Below, piece after piece: positions 34,356 through 40,867 of a stretch of DNA of 64,000 bases. The DNA is taken from the NCBI GenBank assembly GCA_001870995.2, contig MLAV02000001.1, forward strand, positions 682,001 to 746,000. Direction: 5' to 3'. Below the pieces are notes generated by a model. The model worked only from the letters and a program-made list of their open reading frames with translations. It made no database searches and was not told where the DNA came from. The position numbers and the translations under genes are program-made. Each line of letters opens with the position of its first letter. The first letter of the stretch is position 1. The stretch comes from Chitinophaga sp. CB10 (GTDB lineage Bacteria > Bacteroidota > Bacteroidia > Chitinophagales > Chitinophagaceae).

Positions 34356-34867
34356 GTTCAACATTTTCCCGATATAAGAGTAAAATAAACTAGATAGGTT
34401 AAAGGTATGGAAAAAGCGGTATAACATTAAAATTTAATGATAAACGCACCTGAATGTAGTTGACTGGTTATTATCCTCCCTGAATATTTATAAGGATAAG
34501 CTTATATATATTAAGGATTTTATTAAAATAATAAGGAATTTGTTATGTAACCCCTTTTTGCTGATGGAATGTTTACTGCCGTAGCACAAACGTTGAATAT
34601 GAATATTCAAAAATTAGTACCATATTTATGGCCTGAAGAGTATATGATAGCGTCCCTGCTATCAGATATTTTTCTCATAAGCATGGTTTCCGTTTAACGA
34701 AAAGCGGGGTTCTCTAGCCTCGCTACTATTTTTGCAAACCATGTACCACGTTGATGTATGTAGAGAAGGCGTTTACCCGGGGCCGCGTCACACCGGGCGG
34801 AGTAGACGGACAATTTATCAACCGCTTTTAAAAATCTGATCGGGCAGTAACCTCCTGAAATGAAATT
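34356..34867. other. 512-base intergenic stretch, AT-rich, with hairpins and no firm gene
   Basis: The part 34430-34680 is far richer in A and T than its surroundings. It contains TGATAGC/GCTATCA (34645-34651 with 34658-34664) followed by T5, and a second GC-rich hairpin near 34702-34723 followed by a T-rich run. A full TAnnTTTG element (TATTTTTG, 34727-34734) lies six bases before an ATG at 34741 that opens a 32-codon ORF ending at 34839. None of these is strong enough to call as a gene. Confidence 0.4.
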
Positions 34868-34870
34868 AAA

Positions 34871-34895
34871 AGCTCCGGCGCAAGGCGTCGGAGCT
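34871..34895 (-). terminator. Terminator of the lysine-catabolic operon
   Basis: 11-bp stem AGCTCCGGCGC/GCGTCGGAGCT with one G-U pair and a three-base loop. On the minus strand it is followed by TTTTAATTTC. It lies 26 bases after the ALDH stop. Confidence 0.85.
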
Positions 34896-34921
34896 GGAGA
34901 AAAAGAATTCCACCCTTCGTT

Positions 34922-36448
34922 TTACAGGTCGAACTTGATACCTTGTGCCAGTGGCAGTTTGGTAGAGTAGTTAATCGTATTCGTCTGCCGGCGCATATAG
35001 GCTTTCCACGCGTCGGAACCGCTTTCGCGGCCGCCGCCTGTTTCCTTTTCACCGCCAAACGCCCCGCCGATTTCCGCGCCGCTGGTACCGATGTTGACGT
35101 TGGCAATGCCGCAGTCGGACCCGGCAGCGGAGAGGAAGGTTTCCGCCTCGCGGAGGTTCAGGGTCATGATGGCTGAGGAAAGCCCCTGTGGCACATCATT
35201 CTGGAACGCGATGGCTTCTTTCAGCGTCTGGTATTTCATGACATAGAGGATGGGCGCAAAGGTTTCGTGCTGTACGATGTCGAAATAGTTCTGCACTTCC
35301 GCGATACATGGTTTTACATAGCAGCCGGTTTCGTAGCCGGGGCCTTCCAGCACGCCGCCTTCCACGAGGAATTTGCCGCCCTGTTCGCGGATCTTGGCAA
35401 TACTGTCCAGGTATGCGTTGACGGCATCCTTGTCGATCAGCGGGCCCACGTGGTTATTCTCGTCCAGCGGGTTGCCGATGCGCAGCTGTGCGTAGGCTTT
35501 TACGAGCCTTGCGATGAACGCGTCATAAACCTTTTCGTGGATGATGAGCCGGCGGGTGCTGGTGCAGCGTTGCCCTGCGGTGCCCACCGCGCCGAATACC
35601 GCGCCGATGAGCGCCATATCCAGGTCCGCATGTTCTGATATGATGATGGCATTGTTGCCGCCCAGTTCCAGGATGGATTTGCCGAGCCTTGCCCCGACGG
35701 TGGCCGCTACCGCTTTGCCCATGCGGGTGGAGCCGGTGGCAGAGATCAGCGGCGCCCGCGGGTCGGCTGCCAGCCATTCCCCGGCGTCCCGGCCGCCTAT
35801 GACGAGGTTGCACACGCCTTCCGGTACGCCATTGGCGGTAAATACGGTTTCGACTATACGCTGGCAGACCAGTGCGGTCACCGGCGTTTTTTCGGAAGGC
35901 TTCCAGATGCATACATTTCCGCAAACCCATGCCAGCATGGAGTTCCAGCTCCATACCGCTACGGGGAAGTTAAAGGCGGATATAATGCCGGTGATGCCCA
36001 GCGGGTGCCATTGCTCGTACATGCGGTGGCCCGGGCGTTCCGAGTGCATGGTGAGGCCATGCAGCTGGCGGGACAAGCCCACGGCGAAGTCGCATATATC
36101 GATCATTTCCTGCACCTCTCCAAAGCCTTCCTGCAGGCTCTTGCCCATTTCGTAGGACACGAGCCGGCCCAGGCCGTGTTTATGCTGGCGCAGCGCTTCC
36201 CCGATCTGGCGTACAATTTCGCCGCGGCGGGGCGCCGGCCACTCTCTCCAAATTTTGAATGCCTCATGGGCGGTGACTACCACCGCATCGTAATCCTCTT
36301 TGCTGGCTGCTTTCACGGTGGCGATGGTTTTGCCATCCACGGGGGATACGGAGGTGATTTTAGCGCCTCCGCCCGGTAGCCAGTGTTTCCCGGTACTTAC
36401 GCCGCTTTGCTTGCCGGTGATACCGAATGATTGTAATATCTCTTCCAT
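34922..36448 (-). CDS. ALDH7-type aldehyde dehydrogenase (alpha-aminoadipate semialdehyde dehydrogenase-like)
   Basis: Oxidises a semialdehyde to an acid with NAD(P)+; by family and neighbours the substrate is probably 2-aminoadipate 6-semialdehyde. 508 residues from the ATG at 36448 (MEEILQSFGITG); the longer frame upstream runs back into the preceding gene. Catalytic residues: Cys295 (GTAGQRCTSTRRL), Glu261 (LELGGNN) and Asn160 (SAFNFPVAVW). GSTRMGKAV and the QRCTSTRRL wording are typical of antiquitin (ALDH7). It is the third gene of a minus-strand operon with saccharopine dehydrogenase and a DUF1338 enzyme, 22 bases after the latter. Confidence 0.92.
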   Translation of the reverse strand: MEEILQSFGITGKQSGVSTGKHWLPGGGAKITSVSPVDGKTIATVKAASKEDYDAVVVTAHEAFKIWREWPAPRRGEIVRQIGEALRQHKHGLGRLVSYEMGKSLQEGFGEVQEMIDICDFAVGLSRQLHGLTMHSERPGHRMYEQWHPLGITGIISAFNFPVAVWSWNSMLAWVCGNVCIWKPSEKTPVTALVCQRIVETVFTANGVPEGVCNLVIGGRDAGEWLAADPRAPLISATGSTRMGKAVAATVGARLGKSILELGGNNAIIISEHADLDMALIGAVFGAVGTAGQRCTSTRRLIIHEKVYDAFIARLVKAYAQLRIGNPLDENNHVGPLIDKDAVNAYLDSIAKIREQGGKFLVEGGVLEGPGYETGCYVKPCIAEVQNYFDIVQHETFAPILYVMKYQTLKEAIAFQNDVPQGLSSAIMTLNLREAETFLSAAGSDCGIANVNIGTSGAEIGGAFGGEKETGGGRESGSDAWKAYMRRQTNTINYSTKLPLAQGIKFDL

Positions 36449-36470
36449 GATAATAAGGTCTGTCTTAAAT

Positions 36471-37361
36471 TTAAGAAGTTTTTTTCGTCTGGGTGGAGTA
36501 GGTGCTTTCGAATATCTTGTCGGCATTGCCGGCTTCGAAGCCCTCCCGGCGGTGTTCCCGCCGTATCTGGTCCGCCGGCAGGGAGGCAAATTGCGGCAGC
36601 ACCCTGCGCTCTGCAAACTCCACGTACGAGCCGGCGATCTTATACTTTTCCCCGCCTGCAAATTCTGCTTCAATCATGCGGGCTACCGTTGAGCTTTGCA
36701 GCAGGTTGCCATCCGGGCTCGCTTTGATTTTTCCGCCGGCATCGTTGAGCACAAACCCGTGTTTTTCCAGGAATGCGTTGAATCCCGCGATGGTGTTATA
36801 TCCTTCCGGCAGGTTGTGTACACTGACGGTGAAGTGGTTCAGGTAATACCTGTTATAGATGACCCAGGCGGCGTACTCGCTTTCTGCGGCCAGGGTTTTA
36901 AAGTCGTCGAGGGTAGGCGTGCGCCAAAGGCCGCTGTGGAGGAAGGTATCCACGGCCTGGCTGTCGTCCAGGTTCAGCTGGTCTACCGGGTCGCTCTTCA
37001 CTTCGTCCGTATAGCTGCGGATGATGCGTTGGGCTGTTTCACTGAGGTCCTGCACCCGCAGTTCGCTGATGAAGATGCGGGGGTATTGCGGCTCGGGCGG
37101 GGCGTACCACCAGGCGTCCAGTTTTTTACCGGCGAAGTAGTAATGTTCCCTTTTCGTATAGCCGTAGTGTAAGAAGATTTTTTCCAGGGATTGTACGCCC
37201 AGCAGGGGTACGCCCATGGTACGGAAAGCAATATGGTCGTTTTCAATATCGGAGGCCTGTTGGATGATGCCTTCCCCGATCATTGCGTCAATAACGGCGG
37301 CCACGTCGGGAACGCGTTCCTGGTAGCGACTCATAAGGCCATGTAAAATCTCGCTAAGCAT
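36471..37361 (-). CDS. DUF1338 protein, 2-oxoadipate dioxygenase/decarboxylase (HglS)-like
   Basis: Characterised DUF1338 proteins (HglS/YdcJ) convert 2-oxoadipate to 2-hydroxyglutarate and CO2 in lysine breakdown, using one iron held by two His and one Glu. The 296 residues (ATG at 37361) show His43 with Arg47 (NDHIAFRTMG), which match the His/Arg pair of HglS in spacing, a second candidate His176 (LNHFTVSVH) and Glu249 (GSYVEFAERR). It sits 10 bases after saccharopine dehydrogenase and before ALDH7, which fits the same pathway. The reaction is inferred from family and context. Confidence 0.88.
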   Translation of the reverse strand: MLSEILHGLMSRYQERVPDVAAVIDAMIGEGIIQQASDIENDHIAFRTMGVPLLGVQSLEKIFLHYGYTKREHYYFAGKKLDAWWYAPPEPQYPRIFISELRVQDLSETAQRIIRSYTDEVKSDPVDQLNLDDSQAVDTFLHSGLWRTPTLDDFKTLAAESEYAAWVIYNRYYLNHFTVSVHNLPEGYNTIAGFNAFLEKHGFVLNDAGGKIKASPDGNLLQSSTVARMIEAEFAGGEKYKIAGSYVEFAERRVLPQFASLPADQIRREHRREGFEAGNADKIFESTYSTQTKKTS

Positions 37362-37371
37362 AGTAAGCTGT

Positions 37372-38448
37372 TTAATTCCTGTTGTAATAAATGGCAAATC
37401 TGTTGCTGATGAGGTCCTGGAAAATTACGTCTTCCTGGCGGATGAAGCCTTTGGAGGGCAGTGTACCTTTTGCGTGCAGGTCGATGACTGCGCAGGCAGC
37501 GCCGGCGGTGGTGAGCTGAATGGCTGTAAACGCTCTCCCGTTTACCTCCTGGTTATAGATTTTGCGGGAGTAGGAGCGCTGCACATAGCGGCCGCCGATC
37601 TTTCCGGCTACGGATACGAATACCAGTACCACATCTTGCGGGGTGAAAGGTATGCTATCCTCCATAATTTCTTTCAGTACCTGCCTTTTTTTGTTCAATT
37701 TTAACTCATTCAATAAAATCTTCATGAGTTGGCAATGGCCGGGATAGCGCACGGTTTTGTAATCGAGGTTGCTCACGCGGCCTTGCAGGATTTCCGCCAG
37801 GGCGCCGAGGCCGCCGGAGGTGTTAAACGCCTCGTACTCCACGCCGTCCAGGGCGAATTTTTCCAGTCCTTCCAGGGGCATGACTTCCTTGCGTTCCCCT
37901 TCATCGATGGCGTCGCAGGGGTTGCAGTATTCATTGATCAGGCCATCGGTACTCCAGGTGAGGTTGTACATCAGGCTGTTGGTAGGGAATTGCGGCAATG
38001 CGCCTACGCGCAGGCGCACGCTGTCCAGCTGGTCAAACTCTTTGGCGATATCATGTGCGGCGATGCTGATGAAGCCCGGCGCCAGTCCGGATTGCGGCAT
38101 AAAGCTAACGTCGGCATCGGCGGCAATTTCCCGGATGGCATTGGTGGTGGCTACATCTTCCGTGAGGTCGAAATAATGCGTTTGCGTGGCGGCAGCGGCG
38201 GTGGCGATTTTCACGTTGAGGAAATAGGGGCAGGCGCTCAGCACCATGTCCTGCGATTGCAGGGCGCTGGTAAGGGCTGCGGCATCGTTCACATCCAGTT
38301 GCAGGCCGGTAACGCCTGGCGAAAGGTGCGCCTTGAGCATAGCAGGATTATTGTCGGCCATGGTAACCTGGTAGTCGCCGGAGTTTTGCAGTAAGAATGC
38401 GGCAGTTTCGCCGATTTTGCCGGCGCCGATGATCATGATTTTTTTCAT
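37372..38448 (-). CDS. Saccharopine dehydrogenase family protein
   Basis: An NAD(P)-dependent oxidoreductase of 358 residues; the expected reaction is saccharopine to glutamate plus 2-aminoadipate 6-semialdehyde. The Rossmann start is MKKIMIIGAGKIGETAAFLLQ, followed by LSACPYFLNVKIATAAAATQTHYFDLTEDV and the SDH-type substrate domain (PQSGLAPGFISIAAHDIA, GALPQFPTNSLMYNLTWSTDGLINEY). It is the first gene of the lysine operon. Its transcript probably begins near 38887, leaving a leader of about 437 bases with a folded RNA and eight 19-bp repeats. A lysine-ketoglutarate reductase is not seen in the window. Confidence 0.9.
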   Translation of the reverse strand: MKKIMIIGAGKIGETAAFLLQNSGDYQVTMADNNPAMLKAHLSPGVTGLQLDVNDAAALTSALQSQDMVLSACPYFLNVKIATAAAATQTHYFDLTEDVATTNAIREIAADADVSFMPQSGLAPGFISIAAHDIAKEFDQLDSVRLRVGALPQFPTNSLMYNLTWSTDGLINEYCNPCDAIDEGERKEVMPLEGLEKFALDGVEYEAFNTSGGLGALAEILQGRVSNLDYKTVRYPGHCQLMKILLNELKLNKKRQVLKEIMEDSIPFTPQDVVLVFVSVAGKIGGRYVQRSYSRKIYNQEVNGRAFTAIQLTTAGAACAVIDLHAKGTLPSKGFIRQEDVIFQDLISNRFAIYYNRN

Positions 38449-38540
38449 TTGCGATGGAATTGGTGATGATTGAATATGGATGTCCTGCAGCGCTGTGGAA
38501 GCGTGGAGGCAGTGATGTATTTATGGTGAATTATTGCGGG

Positions 38541-38692
38541 TATGGCGTTTAATTCCGGGTAGGATATTTTATTCCGCATAGGGCCTTTTATTCGGCGTAT
38601 GACGTTTTAATCCGCTTATGACGTTTTATTCCGCTTATGGCGTTTTATTCCGCGTACGACATCTTATTCCGCGTACGATATTTAATCCCCCG
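38541..38692. repeat. Eight tandem 19-bp repeats in the operon leader
   Basis: Units start at 38541, 38560, 38579, 38598, 38617, 38636, 38655 and 38674, each exactly 19 bases, close to TATGACGTTTTATTCCGCG. The middle units (4-6) are the most alike; a partial ninth starts at 38693. The period is not a multiple of three and no ORF spans it, so it is non-coding. It lies inside the predicted 5' leader of the saccharopine dehydrogenase operon. Confidence 0.9.
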
Positions 38693-38791
38693 TACGGCGA
38701 GGAGCGTCGCCAGCTAACGCGCACGCATATACGAATAACGCATACGCCTGCCGCTATGCAGGTAACCATAAAGCCGTTAAAGGAAATTAAA

Positions 38792-38888
38792 CGCTGAAAT
38801 GCACGTCCATCAAGGCACGTGGGAGCAAGTGCTCCGCAGGTAGGAGAGTAGAGAAAGCTGTATGTTTAACAGGTAGTTCATTTCAGTG
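38792..38888 (-). ncRNA. Structured leader RNA (or small RNA) before the lysine-catabolic operon
   Basis: On the minus strand a closing helix (38879-38888 with 38792-38801, 10 bp with one G-U) encloses three hairpins: 38858-38872 (CTGT/ACAG), 38822-38835 (GGAGCA/TGCTCC) and 38802-38821 (CACGT/ACGTG). The last two and the closing helix abut with no unpaired base, as in stacked junctions. The predicted transcript start (about 38887) falls on the first base of the closing helix. A 23-codon ORF (38810-38881), with six Leu codons, overlaps it. I do not recognise an Rfam class; riboswitch, attenuator and sRNA are all possible. Confidence 0.5.
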
Positions 38889-38891
38889 AAG

Positions 38892-38923
38892 CGAATATAG
38901 GAAAAAAACTACTGCAAAACAAA
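38892..38923 (-). promoter_or_regulatory. Promoter of the lysine-catabolic operon
   Basis: On the minus strand TTTG (38923-38920), exactly 20 bases, then TATATTCG (38899-38892), one base off TAnnTTTG. The upstream box overlaps the panB terminator, so one transcript ends where the next begins. Confidence 0.65.
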
Positions 38924-38952
38924 AACGACGCACGGGAAAGGTGCGCCGTTTT
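38922..38952 (-). terminator. panB terminator
   Basis: 12-bp stem (38922-38933 with 38941-38952) with one G-U pair, 7-base loop, T run on the minus strand (CGTTTTTGTTTTG). Confidence 0.85.
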
Positions 38953-39007
38953 ATATTGGTGATTTTAGTATTGGTCTTTGTTGCAGCGGAAGGCCGCTGA
39001 TGTGGCG

Positions 39008-39823
39008 TTAGTACTGTTCCTTATCGTTCGGGAAGTCCCTCGTTTTCACATCATTGATGTAAGCCTGTGCGGCGCCGTATATCTCGCTGTACAAGTCCAG
39101 GTAGCGGCGCAGGAAGCGCGGCTTGAAGTCCTTGTTGATACCGAGCATATCATGCATCACCAGCACCTGCCCGTCCACATATTTTCCCGCGCCGATGCCG
39201 ATGATGGGAATGGCCAGTTCTTCCGCCACGCGTTTGGCCAGCAGGGCGGGGATTTTTTCCAGCACGATGGCAAAGCAGCCGGCTTCCTGCAGCAATTTCG
39301 CATCGTTGATCAGTTTGGCCGCTTCGGCTTCTTCTGTGGCTCTTACGGCGTAGGTGCCGAATTTATAGATGGACTGCGGGGTGAGGCCAAGGTGGCCCAT
39401 TACCGGCACGCCCGCGCTGATAATACGTTTTACGGATTCGATGATTTCTTCGCCGCCTTCGATCTTCACGCCATGCGCGCCTGTTTCCTTCATGATGCGG
39501 ATAGTGGAGTTGAGGGCTTCCTTGGAGTTGCCCTGGTAGGAACCAAAAGGCAGGTCCACCACTACAAAGCAACGTTTGGCGGCTCTTACCACGGAGGAGG
39601 CATGATAGATCATCTGATCCAGCGTAATCGGCAGCGTGGTTTCATGACCTGCCATCACGTTGGAGGCGGAGTCGCCCACGAGCAGAATATCGATGCCGGC
39701 ATCATCCAGGATGCGGGCCATGGAATAGTCGTAGCAGGTAAGCATGGAAATACGCTCCCCGTCTACCTTCATCTTCTGCAATACGTGCGTGGTTACACGC
39801 TTGATTTCTTTATTCACAGACAT
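39008..39823 (-). CDS. panB: 3-methyl-2-oxobutanoate hydroxymethyltransferase
   Basis: First step of pantothenate synthesis: adds a hydroxymethyl group from methylene-THF to 2-oxoisovalerate. It has 271 residues with family blocks MLTCYDYSMARILDDAGIDILLVGDSASNVMAGHETTLPITLDQMIYH, VVDLPFGSYQ, GAHGVKIEGGEE, PVMGHLGLTPQS and IGIGAGKYVDGQVLVMHDMLG. It lies 61 bases after the Ppx gene on the same strand and ends in a clear terminator. panD (45726) and panC (58890) are elsewhere in the window. Confidence 0.97.
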   Translation of the reverse strand: MSVNKEIKRVTTHVLQKMKVDGERISMLTCYDYSMARILDDAGIDILLVGDSASNVMAGHETTLPITLDQMIYHASSVVRAAKRCFVVVDLPFGSYQGNSKEALNSTIRIMKETGAHGVKIEGGEEIIESVKRIISAGVPVMGHLGLTPQSIYKFGTYAVRATEEAEAAKLINDAKLLQEAGCFAIVLEKIPALLAKRVAEELAIPIIGIGAGKYVDGQVLVMHDMLGINKDFKPRFLRRYLDLYSEIYGAAQAYINDVKTRDFPNDKEQY

Positions 39824-39884
39824 AAGCAGTCAGCATTTGCTTTCCGCAAAGGTGGGGATATAAATAATAATATGGAAATGTTTT

Positions 39885-40781
39885 TTACAACTGGCTGGTG
39901 GCAGCGGCAATTTCGCTGTGGAGGGCATGGATCAGGCCATCTGCCAAACCTATCTTGGGCACGTAGATTTCCGGCGTATCGGCCCAGCGCATGACGTTGA
40001 TGTAGATTTGCAAAGCCGGCACGATAACATCGGCGCGGTCTTCCCGGAGGTTGTATAAATGAATCCGTTCTTCCACGGTGAAGCTGCTGAATTCCTTGTA
40101 GTAATCTTTCAGCGTTTCCAGGGATAGAGGTTTGCCTTCCTTGCGTTTTGACAAGCTGAAGACCTTGTTGATATTACCGCCGGAGCCAATGGCCATAACG
40201 GGGCCGAGGCCTTTGAGGTTGGATTTGATAAAGTCCTTCATCTGCTGCCAGGCGTTCTCGTCCACCTGGTTGTGGAGCAGGCGGATGGTACCGATGTTGA
40301 AGGATTCCTTGAATACCAGTTGCTTTTTGCTGAAGAGGGTAATTTCCGTACTACCGCCGCCCACGTCGATATACATGTAGGATTTGGTATTATCCAGCTG
40401 CTCGGCCACATGGTTTTCGTAGATGTAAGCCGCCTCTTCGCGGCCGCTGATCACCTTGATGTCGATGCCGGTTTGCTCCTTCACTGCGCGGAGGATTTCC
40501 GGGCCGTTGCTTGCATCCCGCATGGCGGAGGTGGCGCAGGCTTTCAGGTATTTCACTTCGTACACATCCAGCAGCAGCTTATAGGCACGGATGGTATCAA
40601 TGAAGCAGGCGGCGCGTTTTTCAGAGATGGCGCCGGTGGCAAATACATCGAAGCCGAGGCGCAGGGGTACTCTCACGAGGTTTACTTTCGTGAAATCCAT
40701 TTTCCCGGCGCTGTTCGGCGATGCTTCTGAAATCAGGAGCCTTGCAGCATTTGATCCTATGTCTATCGCAGCTAACTTCAT
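39885..40781 (-). CDS. Ppx/GppA family phosphatase (exopolyphosphatase)
   Basis: Hydrolyses terminal phosphate from polyphosphate or pppGpp. The 298 residues form a single ASKHA phosphatase module without the C-terminal HD domain of E. coli Ppx. Motifs: AAIDIGSNAARLLISE (phosphate 1), SAMRDASNGPE, ISGREEAAYIY, YIDVGGGSTEITLF (phosphate 2), AIGSGGNINKV and GLADGLIH. It lies next to ppk1, which makes polyphosphate, so the pair can build and degrade the polymer. A strong terminator after ppk1 and a TACTTTTG element suggest separate transcription. Confidence 0.92.
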   Translation of the reverse strand: MKLAAIDIGSNAARLLISEASPNSAGKMDFTKVNLVRVPLRLGFDVFATGAISEKRAACFIDTIRAYKLLLDVYEVKYLKACATSAMRDASNGPEILRAVKEQTGIDIKVISGREEAAYIYENHVAEQLDNTKSYMYIDVGGGSTEITLFSKKQLVFKESFNIGTIRLLHNQVDENAWQQMKDFIKSNLKGLGPVMAIGSGGNINKVFSLSKRKEGKPLSLETLKDYYKEFSSFTVEERIHLYNLREDRADVIVPALQIYINVMRWADTPEIYVPKIGLADGLIHALHSEIAAATSQL

Positions 40782-40803
40782 CTATACGAACTGATTAAGA
40801 AAG

Positions 40804-40811
40804 CAAAAGTA
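40804..40811 (-). promoter_or_regulatory. -7 element for the Ppx gene
   Basis: Minus-strand TACTTTTG, a full TAnnTTTG match 22 bases before the ATG at 40781. No upstream box at correct spacing. Confidence 0.4.
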
Positions 40812-40832
40812 ATTATTTTCACCAACCCTAAA

Positions 40833-40867
40833 AAACAATACCAGTAAAAAGCTTACTGGTATTGTTT
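40833..40867 (-). terminator. ppk1 terminator containing the ppk1 stop codon
   Basis: Perfect 15-bp stem (40833-40847 with 40853-40867), 5-base loop, followed on the minus strand by TTTTTTAGGG. The upstream arm is the last coding triplets and the TAA of ppk1. Confidence 0.88.

Noticed and set aside
34770..34810. 16S rRNA 3'-end-like string (CACACCGGGCGG)
   Set aside because: A short chance match interrupted by extra bases; no flanking rRNA sequence.
38541..38692. CRISPR-like array
   Set aside because: Units follow each other without spacers, are only 19 bases, degenerate, and no cas gene is near.
38836..38860. 5S rRNA-like string (GGTAGGAGAGTAG on the plus strand)
   Set aside because: Only about a dozen bases match; the rest of 5S rRNA, its helices and neighbours are missing.
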